Positions 1 to 7,919 of a DNA stretch of 64,000 nt are shown here, piece after piece; position 1 is the stretch's first letter, and each line of letters starts with the position of its first letter. Origin of the DNA: Leifsonia aquatica (GTDB lineage Bacteria; Actinomycetota; Actinomycetes; Actinomycetales; Microbacteriaceae). The notes beneath the pieces were generated by a model. It was not told the DNA's origin and did no database searches. It was given only the letters and a program-made list of their open reading frames with translations. The position numbers and the translations under genes were made by a program. The stretch spans positions 868,001 through 932,000 of the forward strand of contig NZ_JACHVP010000001.1 in NCBI RefSeq assembly GCF_014190775.1, given 5' to 3'.

Positions 1-581
1 GTCGCCCAGGCGATGCGGGCGTTCGACATGTCCTTGCCCGCTCGCGAGAGCACCATCTCGTGCGTGGGGAAGCTGCGCTTGGGCTTCACCGCGAGCACGT
101 AGTCGATCACTTCGGCGACCTTCATCCAGGGCGCGCCGGCCGGTGCCGCCAGTACATCGACCTCGATGCCCTCGGGGATCGTGAACGAGTCGCCGGCGTA
201 GTAGAGCTGGCCGTTGATCAGCACGCCGAGATTGTCGACCGTGGGGATGCTCGAGTGGATCACGGCGTGCGTCCCGCCGAAGAACTGCAGGGTGAACGGG
301 TCGGCCTCCACGGTGTCTCCGGCGTGCACGACCGTCACGTCGAAGTCCGCCGCCGCCCGGGCGACGCCCTCGGGGGCGAAGATCTTCGCGTCCGGGTTCA
401 TGTCGAGCACCCGCTTGAGCTGCTCGGGGGTCCAGTGGTCGGCGTGCTCGTGCGTGATGACGACGGCGACCGTGTTGGCGGTGTCGGTCAGGGGCGTCGT
501 GAAGCTGCCCGGGTCGACGAACAGCTTCCTGCCGGAGTCTTCGAGGAGCAGGGCGGCGTGTTCGAACTTCGTGAGTCTCAT
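1..581 (-). CDS. MBL-fold metal-dependent hydrolase (C-terminus off the left edge)
   Basis: This leftward gene starts at an ATG (579-581) and runs off the window, leaving 193 visible codons. The metallo-beta-lactamase metal-binding signature T-H-E-H-A-D-H-W lies at residues 43-50, and a second strand has the N-G-Q-L-Y-Y-A-G-D pattern that supplies the bridging Asp in this fold. The short N-terminus and overall spacing resemble UlaG/YtnP-like metal-dependent hydrolases; the substrate cannot be told. A possible -10 (TATTTC on the minus strand, 590-595) sits 8 bases before the ATG with no ribosome binding site, suggesting a leaderless transcript. The gene diverges from the copper ATPase, but nothing links them functionally. 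Confidence 0.85.
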   Translation of the reverse strand, partial: MRLTKFEHAALLLEDSGRKLFVDPGSFTTPLTDTANTVAVVITHEHADHWTPEQLKRVLDMNPDAKIFAPEGVARAAADFDVTVVHAGDTVEADPFTLQFFGGTHAVIHSSIPTVDNLGVLINGQLYYAGDSFTIPEGIEVDVLAAPAGAPWMKVAEVIDYVLAVKPKRSFPTHEMVLSRAGKDMSNARIAWA

Positions 582-641
582 GTCACTAGGAAATACCGAT
601 CCGGCGGAGCGTGCAAGCCGACCGTTCCGGGGTGGTGGAAT

Positions 642-658
642 ATACCCGGGAGGGGTAT
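642..658. promoter_or_regulatory. CsoR-like metal-responsive operator
   Basis: An inverted repeat of ATACCC, 5 bases, GGGTAT lies 13 bases upstream of the P-type ATPase start and overlaps a candidate -10 (TATACC, 641-646). GC-rich arms ending in TAC/GTA are typical of operators for the copper repressor CsoR and its relatives. No csoR gene is in the window, so the regulator would act in trans. The repeat is seen directly; the regulator assignment is inference. Confidence 0.6.
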
Positions 659-671
659 CGTTCGGGATGAC

Positions 672-2744
672 ATGGACAGCATGAACGCACACGAGGACCA
701 GCACACGGCCCACGAGCACGACTCGGCCGGGCACGATGCGCACGCCGGGCACGACAGCCACGGTGGGCACGACCACAGCGGCCACGCCGGGCACGACCCC
801 GCGATCTTCCGGCGCAAGTTCTGGCTCACCCTCGTCCTGACCATCCCGACGCTGGTGTTCTCCCACGGCCTGCAGGAGATCCTCGGCCTGTCCGGTCCTC
901 GGTTCCCCGGCAGCCAGTACATCCCCGCCGTCTTCGGCATCGCGATCTTCTTCTATGGCGGCCTCGTGTTCCTGCGCGGCGCCGTCGACGAGCTGCGCAG
1001 CCGCCGTCCGGGAATGATGACCCTGATCTCGCTCGCGATCGTCGTCGCCTTCGGCTACAGCCTCGCGGTGACCCTGGGCCTTCCCGGCATGGACTTCTGG
1101 TGGGAGCTCGCCACCCTGATCCTGATCATGCTGCTCGGGCACTGGATCGAGATGTCCGCGGTCATGGGCGCCCAGGACGCCCTCGGGCAGCTCGCGAAGC
1201 TCCTGCCCGACACGGCGGAGCGGGTCGCCGGTCCGCACGCCGACCCCGAGGTCGTGCCGGTGGCCGACCTGCGCATCGGAGACCTGGTGCGGGTGCGTCC
1301 GGGTGCCGCAGTGCCCGTCGACGGCGAGATCGTCGACGGCCGGAGCGACCTCGACGAGTCCCTCCTGACCGGCGAGTCCAAGCCCATCACGCGCGGGCCC
1401 GGCGAGCAGGTCGTCGCCGGCAGCATCTCGGGCAGCGGCTCCCTCGTTGTGCGCGTGGGCAAGACGGGCGGCGACACCGCCCTCGCCGGGATCATGCGTC
1501 TCGTCGAGGACGCCCAGGCCAGCAAGTCCGGTACGCAGATCCTCGCCGACCGCGCGGCCGCGTGGCTCTTCTACGTCGCCCTCGCCGTGGCGACGGTGAC
1601 CTTGGTCGTGTGGGTGCTCCTGCGTCCCGGCGACCCCGCCTTCGTCCTGGAGCGTGTCGTCACCGTGCTCATCATCGCCTGCCCGCACGCCCTCGGCCTC
1701 GCCATCCCGCTCGTCGCCCAGATCTCCACGGCGATCGGCGCCCGCAACGGCCTGCTCATCCGCGACCGCCACGCCATGGAGGACGCCCGCCGCATCGACG
1801 TCGTCCTCTTCGACAAGACGGGAACGCTCACCGAGGGTCGTCAGGGCGTCGCCTCCGTCACGGCGGAGGACGACGAAGACGCCCTCCTCGCGCTCGCCGC
1901 AGCCGTTGAGGCCCCCGCCGAGCACCCGATCGGCCGCGCGATCGTCGCCGCGGCCCGGGAGCGTGGGATCACCATCCCGCCGGTGACTGATTTCGAGGCG
2001 CTCGGTGGCCGCGGGGCGGCAGCCACGGTGTCGGGGGAGCGGGTCGTCGTCGGCGCACCCCGGCTGCTCGTGGAGCGGGGAGCAACGGCCGGTGACCGCG
2101 TCGCTGCCGCGGCCGAAGAAGCCGCCCGCCTCGGGCAGACCGTCGTGTACGTGCTGCAGGGCGAGCGCGTGGCCGGAGCGGTCGCCCTCGCCGACGTCGT
2201 CCGTCCCGAATCCGCGGAGGCTGTCCGCGCCCTGCGCGATCGTGGGATCCGCGTCGCCATGCTCACCGGCGACTCCCGCGCCGTGGGGGAGGCCGTCGCA
2301 GCGGGCCTGGGCATCGACGAGATCTACGCGGAGGTCCTGCCCGGCGACAAGGCAGGCACGGTCGCACGCTTGCAGGGCGACGGGTCGCGCGTGGCGATGG
2401 TCGGCGACGGGGTGAACGACGCCCCGGCGCTCGCGCAGGCCGACGTCGGCATCGCGATCGGCGCCGGGACGGACGTCGCGATCGAGTCGGCGGGGATCGT
2501 GCTCGCCTCCAGCGATCCGCGCGGCGTCGCGAAGGTCGTCGAACTCTCGCGGGCGACGTACCGCAAGATGCTGCAGAACCTGGCGTGGGCGACCGGCTAC
2601 AACGTGATCGCCCTTCCGCTCGCCGCGGGCGTGGCGATCGGCATCGGAGTCGTGGTCTCGCCCGCCTTCGGCGCCGTGCTCATGTCGGTCTCCACCATCG
2701 TCGTGGCCCTCAACGCCCAACTGCTGCGGCGCGTGCGCCTCTGA
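672..2744 (+). CDS. copB: P1B-type heavy-metal ATPase, CopB-like
   Basis: A 690-residue membrane pump that uses ATP to export a soft metal ion, probably Cu or Ag. The first 45 residues are packed with His (H-D, H-A-G-H and similar runs) in place of a CxxC metal-binding domain. Family motifs are present: T-G-E-S at 233-236, the transmembrane metal site C-P-H at 337-339, the phosphorylated Asp 381 in D-K-T-G-T, His418-Pro419 of the nucleotide domain, and G-D-G-V-N-D from 578. C-P-H instead of C-P-C, together with the His-rich tail, is typical of the CopB/P1B-3 group. The reading frame is open upstream, but the ATG at 672 just after the operator is the sensible start; an ATG at 681 is also possible. 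Confidence 0.93.
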   Translation: MDSMNAHEDQHTAHEHDSAGHDAHAGHDSHGGHDHSGHAGHDPAIFRRKFWLTLVLTIPTLVFSHGLQEILGLSGPRFPGSQYIPAVFGIAIFFYGGLVFLRGAVDELRSRRPGMMTLISLAIVVAFGYSLAVTLGLPGMDFWWELATLILIMLLGHWIEMSAVMGAQDALGQLAKLLPDTAERVAGPHADPEVVPVADLRIGDLVRVRPGAAVPVDGEIVDGRSDLDESLLTGESKPITRGPGEQVVAGSISGSGSLVVRVGKTGGDTALAGIMRLVEDAQASKSGTQILADRAAAWLFYVALAVATVTLVVWVLLRPGDPAFVLERVVTVLIIACPHALGLAIPLVAQISTAIGARNGLLIRDRHAMEDARRIDVVLFDKTGTLTEGRQGVASVTAEDDEDALLALAAAVEAPAEHPIGRAIVAAARERGITIPPVTDFEALGGRGAAATVSGERVVVGAPRLLVERGATAGDRVAAAAEEAARLGQTVVYVLQGERVAGAVALADVVRPESAEAVRALRDRGIRVAMLTGDSRAVGEAVAAGLGIDEIYAEVLPGDKAGTVARLQGDGSRVAMVGDGVNDAPALAQADVGIAIGAGTDVAIESAGIVLASSDPRGVAKVVELSRATYRKMLQNLAWATGYNVIALPLAAGVAIGIGVVVSPAFGAVLMSVSTIVVALNAQLLRRVRL

Positions 2745-2776
2745 TCCGTGCCCCATCACGGTCGGCTCACCGCGGT

Positions 2777-2815
2777 CGCCCCGCCGCCGTCGCTCACGGC
2801 GTCCACGGCGGGGCG
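2777..2815. terminator. GC-rich hairpin after copB
   Basis: The arms 2777-2786 and 2806-2815 pair perfectly over 10 bases, and an inner CCGT/ACGG pair extends the stem. There is no T-run after it, so if it terminates transcription it does so without a classic U-tract. It lies between copB and the next gene, both rightward. Confidence 0.4.
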
Positions 2816-2840
2816 CCGCGGTGTGCGATCATCGTGCACT

Positions 2841-3743
2841 ATGGCCGCACACCAGAGGACCGTCGTGGTCGCGATCAACCCGATGGCGTCGTTCGGTCAT
2901 CGCCGCGAGGTCGGTCCGCTCGTGGTCCAGCGTCTGCGCGACGCCGGCCATGTCGCCATCGCCGTCGACGAGGCGAACATCGAGCTGCTCCGGCGCGAGA
3001 CCTCCCGGGCCGTCGAGGCGGGCGCGGACGCCCTCGTGGTGGTCGGCGGCGACGGGATGGCGAACCTCGGCATCAACATCGTCGCGCAGACCGCGGTGCC
3101 CCTCGGCATCGTCCCGAGCGGCACGGGCAACGATCTCGCCGACGGGCTCGGCATCCCGGTCGGCGACACCGAGGGGGCGATCGCCCACCTCCTGGCCGCA
3201 CTCGACCGCGAGCCGCGCACCATCGACGCCGGCGTGGTCAGGCACGGCGATCTCTCCACCTGGTTCGGCGGCGTCCTCTCGGCCGGGTTCGACGCGACGG
3301 TGAACGAGCGGGCCAACCTCATGACCCGCCCGCGCGGCCGCAGCCGGTACATCCTCGCGCTCCTTCGTGAACTCGCGACGCTGGCACCGCGCCCGTACCG
3401 GATCGTGGTGGACGGGGAGGTGCTCGAGACGGAGGCGATGCTCGTCTCCGTCGCCAACAACCGTTCCCTGGGCGGCGGCATGCGCATCGTCCCGCACGCG
3501 TCCCTCGACGACGGCCGACTCGACCTCTTCATCGTGCGGCGGATGTCGAAGGCGCGCTTTCTGCGCATGTTCCCGAAGGTGTTCCGCGGCGAGCACACCG
3601 ACCTGCCGGAGGTCGCGTTCCGTCCGCTGACGTCCGCGCGGATCGAGGCGGAGGGCGTCGTCGCCTACGCGGACGGCGAGCGGATCGGTCCGCTCCCGGT
3701 CGACGTCGGAATCGTCCCGGGGGCGCTCCGCGTGCTGGTGTGA
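2841..3743 (+). CDS. Diacylglycerol kinase-family lipid kinase
   Basis: A 300-residue cytosolic protein of the DAGK catalytic family (DgkB/YegS-like), which phosphorylates diacylglycerol or a related lipid so that it re-enters phospholipid synthesis. The nucleotide-binding motif G-G-D-G is at 69-72 (followed by M-A-N rather than the common T-x-N), and G-T-G-N-D is at 94-98. The C-terminal half has the conserved V-A-N-N and G-G-G-M stretches and ends with the usual A-D-G-E segment. The ATG at 2841 follows a short upstream region with no clear ribosome binding site. The exact lipid substrate is not determined; a sphingosine-kinase-like role cannot be excluded. Confidence 0.85.
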   Translation: MAAHQRTVVVAINPMASFGHRREVGPLVVQRLRDAGHVAIAVDEANIELLRRETSRAVEAGADALVVVGGDGMANLGINIVAQTAVPLGIVPSGTGNDLADGLGIPVGDTEGAIAHLLAALDREPRTIDAGVVRHGDLSTWFGGVLSAGFDATVNERANLMTRPRGRSRYILALLRELATLAPRPYRIVVDGEVLETEAMLVSVANNRSLGGGMRIVPHASLDDGRLDLFIVRRMSKARFLRMFPKVFRGEHTDLPEVAFRPLTSARIEAEGVVAYADGERIGPLPVDVGIVPGALRVLV

Positions 3744-3823
3744 TGCCCGCGACACACCCGGATTTCGCGCTCGTTTTGGAGGAAGAACCAGAACTGTGGC
3801 ATGATCATTGAGTTGTAAAACAC

Positions 3824-3899
3824 GGCCCCATCGTCTAGCGGCCTAGGACGTCGCCCTCTCACGGCGGTAACGCGGGTTCAAATCCCGCTGGGGTCACCA
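3824..3899 (+). tRNA. tRNA-Glu (anticodon CTC)
   Basis: A full cloverleaf can be drawn. The 7-base acceptor stem GGCCCCA pairs with TGGGGTC (one G-T pair). The anticodon stem TCGCC/GGCGG encloses the loop CTCTCAC, giving anticodon CTC at 3857-3859. The T arm is CGCGG-GTTCAAA-TCCCG-like. The mature body is 3824-3896, and a genome-encoded CCA follows at 3897-3899. It reads GAG, the main glutamate codon in a GC-rich genome. A weak promoter (-10 CATGAT near 3800) lies upstream. Confidence 0.96.
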
Positions 3900-3903
3900 C
3901 TCA

Positions 3904-3942
3904 GAAGAAGCCCTCACGGACCATGTCCGGGAGGGCTTCTTC
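3904..3942 (+). terminator. Terminator after tRNA-Glu
   Basis: A perfect 12-base stem (3904-3915 with 931-942 of the same kilobase, that is 3931-3942) encloses an inner 5-base stem CGGAC/GTCCG with loop CAT. It starts five bases after the encoded CCA, and its right arm ends in CTTCTTC, a pyrimidine-rich tail. This fits a Rho-independent terminator for the tRNA gene. Confidence 0.75.
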
Positions 3943-3957
3943 GTCGTTCAGGTCACG

Positions 3958-4014
3958 ACATTCGTGCCGAATGTCGTGAATAGCGCCGCCATTCTCGACA
4001 TTCGGCACGAATGT
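3958..4014. repeat. Nested palindrome (24-base arms, 9-base loop)
   Basis: The arms 3958-3981 and 3991-4014 are complementary at 23 of 24 positions around the loop 3982-3990. Each arm contains its own palindrome: ATTCG-TGC-CGAAT in the left arm and its inverse ATTCG-GCA-CGAAT in the right, so the DNA could form one long hairpin or two small ones. It sits between the tRNA terminator and the end of the convergent KTSC gene. It has no T-run. It could be a REP-like element or a terminator for the leftward gene. Confidence 0.7.
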
Positions 4015-4044
4015 GCGCCGGCAAAAGCGCTGCGGGACGTGGAG

Positions 4045-4257
4045 TCAGGGAAGCCACTCGGTCGGGAAGTGATCCCGGATGCGCTCCGAGAAGTACTGCC
4101 CTGCCGACGGCGCCGCCCGGAACTCGCGCCACACGCGCTCCGAGACCAGGCGGTACCGGTACCGCGCGCCGGACATGAAGACGATCTCGAGGACGTGCTC
4201 GCCGTCGTCGAAGCCCGCCGCCGCCACGACGGCGCTCTCGAACTCGACCCACTCCAC
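4045..4257 (-). CDS. KTSC-domain small protein
   Basis: A 70-residue protein matching the KTSC family: a strand with an F-x-S-x-V-V pattern, G-F-D-D-G near residue 16, a central G-A-R-Y-R-Y strand, and a C-terminal S-x-G-Q-Y-F-S-E-R-I-R-D helix. Molecular roles in this family are poorly known; it is often found alone or fused to RNA- or tRNA-related enzymes. I chose the GTG at 4257 because a -10 box (TACAGT on the minus strand, 4265-4270) sits 7 bases upstream, giving a leaderless message; a GTG at 4266 is the alternative. It diverges from the riboswitch-TerC unit. Confidence 0.75.
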   Translation of the reverse strand: MEWVEFESAVVAAAGFDDGEHVLEIVFMSGARYRYRLVSERVWREFRAAPSAGQYFSERIRDHFPTEWLP

Positions 4258-4300
4258 GCGGCGCACTGTACGCGGGTGCACGGGACCGCGGCGAGTCCGG

Positions 4301-4306
4301 TAAGAT
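4301..4306 (+). promoter_or_regulatory. -10 box of the terC transcript
   Basis: TAAGAT is followed 9 bases later by the first paired base of the riboswitch P1 stem, the expected distance for a transcript that begins with the aptamer. No convincing -35 is visible. Confidence 0.5.
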
Positions 4307-4315
4307 AGGCCATCG

Positions 4316-4435
4316 CGAAGGGGAGTATCCCGGACGGCCGCGGTGCACGCACCGCCGCCGGCGCTGTGAACGTCATCACGGTCCGCTCTGGACCCGGGCA
4401 CAGCGGCACCCGACAGGGTGCGGGAGAGACTTTCG
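4316..4435 (+). promoter_or_regulatory. Probable yybP-ykoY manganese riboswitch
   Basis: The leader opens with CGAAGGGGAGTA and closes with GAGACTTTCG. CGAAGG pairs with CTTTCG as the P1 stem, and the GGGGAGTA and GAGAC segments are the two conserved ends of the yybP-ykoY aptamer, which binds Mn2+. Between them lie several GC-rich helices, including GCGGTGC/GCACCGC-type pairing around 4340-4355. The ribosome binding site of terC (about 4455-4461) starts roughly 20 bases after the aptamer, so control could be translational or transcriptional. The family assignment is by motif recognition; a covariance-model search would settle it. Confidence 0.75.
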
Positions 4436-4468
4436 GCTCTTTTACGATGCCCTTCGAAAGGTCCCTCC

Positions 4469-5557
4469 ATGGAACTCGCCCTCCCGCTCTGGTTCGAGAT
4501 CGGCTCGATGGTCGTGCTACTGCTCGTCCTCGCGTTCGACCTGCTGATCGTCTTCAAGCGGCCGCACATCCCGAGCCCCAAGGAGTCGGCGCTGTGGGTG
4601 TCGTTCTACGTGGCGCTCGCGCTCGTCTTCGCGCTCCTGATGCTGCTCATCGGCGACGCGGAGCACGCCGGGCAGTTCCTCGCAGGCTGGCTGACCGAGT
4701 ACAGCCTGAGCATCGACAACCTGTTCGTGTTCGTGATCATCATGAGCCGGTTCGCGGTGCCCAGGAAGTACCAGCAGGAGGTGCTCATGGTGGGCATCAT
4801 CCTGGCGCTGATCTTCCGCGGGGTCTTCATCGTGCTCGGGGCGAGCCTCATCGCGAGCTTCAGCTGGATCTTCTACATCTTCGGCGCGTTCCTGCTCTGG
4901 ACGGCGATCAACCAGGCCTTCGGCAACCACGACGACGAGGGCCAGAAGGACAGCTGGTTCATCCGCTTCTCGCGCAAGCGCCTCAAGGTCTCCGACCAGT
5001 ACGAGGGCAACAAGCTGCGCACCACGGTCGCCGGCCGCCGGATGTTCACCCCGATGATCATCGTCTTCATCGCCCTCGGCACGACGGACCTGCTCTTCGC
5101 CCTGGACTCCATCCCGGCGATCTTCGGCATCACGCAGAGCCCCTTCATCGTGTTCACCGCGAACGTCTTCGCGCTGATGGGGCTGCGTCAGCTCTACTTC
5201 CTGCTCGGGCACCTGCTCGACAAGCTGGTGTACCTGAAGTACGGGATCGCGTTCATCCTCGCGTTCATCGGCGTGAAGCTCGTGTTCCACGCGATGCACG
5301 AGAACGAACTGCCCTTCATCAACGGCGGCCACCACATCGAGTGGGCGCCCGACATCGACACCTGGACGTCGCTCGCGGTCATCGTGGGGTCGATGGTTGT
5401 CGCTACCATTGCAAGTCTGGTGAAGCTCCGGATGAGCGGATCCACGCTCGCCGAGGCGATCCACGGCGATGACGACGACGAGGCCGCCGAGGCCCCGGAG
5501 GCCGGGACCGGAGAGGTCGCGGTCCCGCGCGATCAGCAGGAGGACCCCCGCACATGA
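4469..5557 (+). CDS. TerC-family integral membrane protein (probable Mn exporter)
   Basis: A 362-residue polytopic membrane protein of the TerC/Alx family with about nine hydrophobic segments. Conserved acidic residues inside membrane segments are visible: Glu77 and Asp83 in the E-Y-S-L-S-I-D-N motif and Asp213 in L-D-S-I-P-A. The C-terminal 40 residues are charged and cytosolic. TerC proteins under yybP-ykoY riboswitches (Alx, MntP neighbours, YkoY) protect against excess Mn, so Mn2+ efflux or loading of exported metalloproteins is the likely job. The ATG at 4469 follows GAAAGG. The stop overlaps the start of the PP2C gene (ATGA), so the two are translationally coupled. Confidence 0.88.
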   Translation: MELALPLWFEIGSMVVLLLVLAFDLLIVFKRPHIPSPKESALWVSFYVALALVFALLMLLIGDAEHAGQFLAGWLTEYSLSIDNLFVFVIIMSRFAVPRKYQQEVLMVGIILALIFRGVFIVLGASLIASFSWIFYIFGAFLLWTAINQAFGNHDDEGQKDSWFIRFSRKRLKVSDQYEGNKLRTTVAGRRMFTPMIIVFIALGTTDLLFALDSIPAIFGITQSPFIVFTANVFALMGLRQLYFLLGHLLDKLVYLKYGIAFILAFIGVKLVFHAMHENELPFINGGHHIEWAPDIDTWTSLAVIVGSMVVATIASLVKLRMSGSTLAEAIHGDDDDEAAEAPEAGTGEVAVPRDQQEDPRT

Positions 5558-6309
5558 CCTCACACGTCGGCGTGAGCGCCCGGAGCGACATCGGGGCGGT
5601 ACGCCACGTGAACGAGGACGGCTTCCTCGCGGAGGACCCGGTGTTCGTCGTCGCCGACGGCATGGGAGGCCATGCCCGCGGCGATCTCGCCAGCCAGACG
5701 GCCGTCGAGAGCCTCGCGCGGACGCTGCAGCCGGGTAGCCGGCCGACGCCGGATGAGGTCGTCGCCGCGATCGACGAGGCCAACGCGGCCGTCCGCGCCC
5801 TCTCGGGAGTGGATGAGTCCGGCGCCGCGGTCGCGGGCACGACGCTCGCGGGCGTCGTGCGCGTGCGCGTGCCGGAGCGGGCGACGGAGCAGTGGATGGT
5901 CGTGAACGTCGGCGACTCCCGGGTCTACGCCTGGGACGGCACGACGCTCACCCAGCTCACCGTCGACCACTCCGCGGTGCAGGAACTCGTCGACGCCGGA
6001 CTGATCACCGAGGCGCAGGCGGCCGTCCACCCCGAGCGCAACATCATCACGCGAGCGCTCGGCGCGGAAGACTTCGTCGACACCGACACCGAGCTGCTCC
6101 CGGACGCGCAGCACCGGGTGTTCGTGATCTGCTCCGACGGTCTGACCCGGGAGCTCAGCGACAGCCGCATCGCCGCCATCCTGGCCGAGCAGCCCGACGA
6201 CCCCGCGGGCGAGCTGGTCGAGGCGGCCGTCGAGGCAGGCGGCCACGACAATGTGACGGTGCTCGTCATCGCGGCGGACGAGGCCGACGGACCGTCGGTG
6301 ATATCCTGA
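5554..6309 (+). CDS. PP2C-family Ser/Thr protein phosphatase
   Basis: A 251-residue soluble phosphatase of the bacterial PPM/PP2C type (PstP/Stp1-like catalytic domain). The metal-binding motifs are all present: R-x-x-N-E-D at about 21-26, A-D-G-M-G-G-H, G-D-S-R-V-Y, C-S-D-G-L-T and the final G-H-D-N-V-T-V. These bind two or three Mn2+/Mg2+ ions. It has no membrane anchor, unlike the PstP that is paired with PknB. It overlaps the terC stop by four bases, so it shares the Mn-responsive leader. As PP2C enzymes are often Mn-dependent, this pairing may be meaningful, but no kinase is nearby and the substrate is unknown. Confidence 0.9.
   Translation: MTSHVGVSARSDIGAVRHVNEDGFLAEDPVFVVADGMGGHARGDLASQTAVESLARTLQPGSRPTPDEVVAAIDEANAAVRALSGVDESGAAVAGTTLAGVVRVRVPERATEQWMVVNVGDSRVYAWDGTTLTQLTVDHSAVQELVDAGLITEAQAAVHPERNIITRALGAEDFVDTDTELLPDAQHRVFVICSDGLTRELSDSRIAAILAEQPDDPAGELVEAAVEAGGHDNVTVLVIAADEADGPSVIS
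6302..6307 (+). promoter_or_regulatory. -10 box for the leu leader transcript
   Basis: TATCCT lies 6 bases before the GTG of the leader peptide, overlapping the end of the PP2C gene. This spacing suggests the message begins at or next to the GTG. No clear -35 is seen. Confidence 0.45.
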
Positions 6310-6313
6310 GTCC

Positions 6314-6358
6314 GTGCACGCGGGTCTTCTCCTCCTTAGCCGCCGCGGCGAGTCCTAG
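6314..6358 (+). CDS. leu leader peptide (14 residues, four consecutive Leu codons)
   Basis: GTG at 6314 opens a 14-codon frame ending at TAG (6356-6358) that reads M-H-A-G-L-L-L-L-S-R-R-G-E-S. The four leucine codons (CTT CTC CTC CTT, 6326-6337) directly upstream of leuCD are the hallmark of ribosome-mediated attenuation: scarce Leu-tRNA stalls the ribosome there. Downstream, the segment 6343-6352 can pair with 6372-6381, while part of the latter can instead join a hairpin spanning 6378-6403. Position and composition make this a real leader peptide; the detailed switch is inferred. Confidence 0.75.
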   Translation: MHAGLLLLSRRGES

Positions 6359-6403
6359 TTCTCAGGCCACCCTCGCCGCGGAGTCCGTCGACGGCTGATC
6401 CGC
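6343..6403 (+). promoter_or_regulatory. Alternative hairpins of the leuCD attenuator
   Basis: CCGCGGCGAG at 6343-6352 is complementary to CTCGCCGCGG at 6372-6381. A second hairpin (GCGGA at 6378-6382 with TCCGC at 6399-6403, enclosing the palindrome CCGTCGACGG) shares bases 6378-6381 with the first, so only one can form at a time. Neither has a U-tract. Termination could be Rho-assisted, or the second hairpin, which ends 8 bases before the AAGGAG of leuC (6412-6417), could affect translation. Confidence 0.5.
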
Positions 6404-6428
6404 ACGCAAGCTAAGGAGAACGAGCACA

Positions 6429-7919
6429 ATGACGACCGAAACCGATCGCACTCCGCTGACCCTCGCCGAGAAGGTCTGGCGCGACCACCTGGTCGTGAAG
6501 GGTGAGGACGGGTCGCCCGACCTGATCTACATCGACCTGCACCTCGTGCACGAGGTCACCAGCCCCCAGGCCTTCGACGGCCTGCGGATGGCGGGGCGCC
6601 CGCTGCGGCGCCCGGACCTCACCATCGCGACCGAGGACCACAACACGCCGACCATCGGCATCGACCGCCCCATCGCGGACCTCACGAGCCGCACCCAGAT
6701 CGAGACCCTGCGGCGCAACGCCGAGGAGTTCGGGGTGCGCCTGCACTCGCTGGGCGACGTCGAGCAGGGCATCGTCCATGTCGTCGGCCCGCAGCTGGGT
6801 CTGACCATGCCGGGCATCACCGTCGTCTGCGGCGACTCCCACACGTCGACCCACGGCGCGTTCGGCGCGATGGCGTTCGGCATCGGCACCAGCGAGGTCG
6901 AGCACGTCATGGCGACGCAGACGCTCCCGCTGAAGGAGTTCAAGACGATGGCGATCACCGTCGAGGGCGACCTGCGCCCCGGCGTGACCGCGAAGGACAT
7001 CATCCTGGCCGTCATCGCGAAGATCGGCACCGGCGGAGGACAGGGCTACGTGCTCGAGTACCGCGGCAGCGCCATCCGCTCGCTCTCCATGGAGGGCCGC
7101 ATGACGATCTGCAACATGTCGATCGAGGCCGGCGCCCGCGCGGGCATGGTCGCCCCCGACGAGACCACCTACGCGTACCTGAAGGGCCGCCCGCACGCGC
7201 CGGAAGGCGCCGACTGGGACGAGGCCGTCGCCTACTGGGACACCCTCGCCACCGACGACGACGCCGTGTTCGACGCCGAGGTCTACCTCGACGCCGCCGA
7301 CATCGAGCCGTTCGTCACCTGGGGCACGAACCCCGGGCAGGGCGTGTCGCTCAGCCAGTCCGTACCGGACCCGGCGCAGATCGAGGACGCGAACGCCCGC
7401 GCCGCCGCCGAGCGTGCGCTGGAGTACATGGACCTCGAGGCCGGGACGCCGATGAAGAGCATCCCCGTCGACGCCGTCTTCATGGGCTCGTGCACCAACA
7501 GCCGTATCGAGGACCTCCGCGCCTTCGCCTCCCTGATCAAGGGCCGGAAGAAGGCCGACAATGTGCGCGTCATGGTCGTGCCGGGCAGCGCCCGCGTGCG
7601 GATCGAGGCCGAGGCCGAGGGCATCGACAAGATCGTCGAGGAGTTCGGCGCCGAGTGGCGCTTCGCGGGCTGCTCGATGTGCCTGGGCATGAACCCGGAC
7701 CAGCTGGCACCGGGGGAGCGCTGCGCCTCCACCTCCAACCGCAACTTCGAGGGCCGCCAGGGCAAGGGCGGACGCACGCACCTGGTCTCGCCGCTCGTCG
7801 CGGCGGCGACCGCGATCCGCGGCACCCTGTCCAGTCCCTGGGATTTGGATAACGATGGCGGCGACACGCCGTCCGGCGACGGCGTGGACACCCGCGCCGG
7901 AGAGAAGGTGGGCGCCTGA
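6429..7919 (+). CDS. leuC: 3-isopropylmalate dehydratase large subunit
   Basis: A 496-residue aconitase-family protein that, with LeuD, converts 2-isopropylmalate to 3-isopropylmalate in leucine synthesis. The three [4Fe-4S] cluster cysteines are Cys355 in G-S-C-T-N and Cys415 and Cys418 in G-C-S-M-C. The N-terminus begins with the usual T-L-A-E-K-V-W segment. It carries a hydrophilic C-terminal tail of about 20 residues (D-N-D-G-G-D and on) beyond the usual end. A strong AAGGAG (6412-6417) precedes the ATG. The stop TGA overlaps the leuD ATG by one base. Confidence 0.97.
   Translation: MTTETDRTPLTLAEKVWRDHLVVKGEDGSPDLIYIDLHLVHEVTSPQAFDGLRMAGRPLRRPDLTIATEDHNTPTIGIDRPIADLTSRTQIETLRRNAEEFGVRLHSLGDVEQGIVHVVGPQLGLTMPGITVVCGDSHTSTHGAFGAMAFGIGTSEVEHVMATQTLPLKEFKTMAITVEGDLRPGVTAKDIILAVIAKIGTGGGQGYVLEYRGSAIRSLSMEGRMTICNMSIEAGARAGMVAPDETTYAYLKGRPHAPEGADWDEAVAYWDTLATDDDAVFDAEVYLDAADIEPFVTWGTNPGQGVSLSQSVPDPAQIEDANARAAAERALEYMDLEAGTPMKSIPVDAVFMGSCTNSRIEDLRAFASLIKGRKKADNVRVMVVPGSARVRIEAEAEGIDKIVEEFGAEWRFAGCSMCLGMNPDQLAPGERCASTSNRNFEGRQGKGGRTHLVSPLVAAATAIRGTLSSPWDLDNDGGDTPSGDGVDTRAGEKVGA

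Noticed and set aside
60-671. In-frame open extension upstream of the copper ATPase
   Set aside because: It runs antisense to the MBL-fold hydrolase, has no family resemblance, and the promoter/operator lies inside it at 642-658.
3824-4014. Integration site at tRNA-Glu
   Set aside because: The tRNA is intact and no second copy of its 3' end occurs nearby; the flanking repeats are palindromes and show no att-type direct duplication.
5400-5560. Restriction or defence genes in the accessory parts
   Set aside because: None of the accessory genes in this or other segments shows methylase, helicase-nuclease or defence-type domains beyond the ParDE pair at 25.9 kb.
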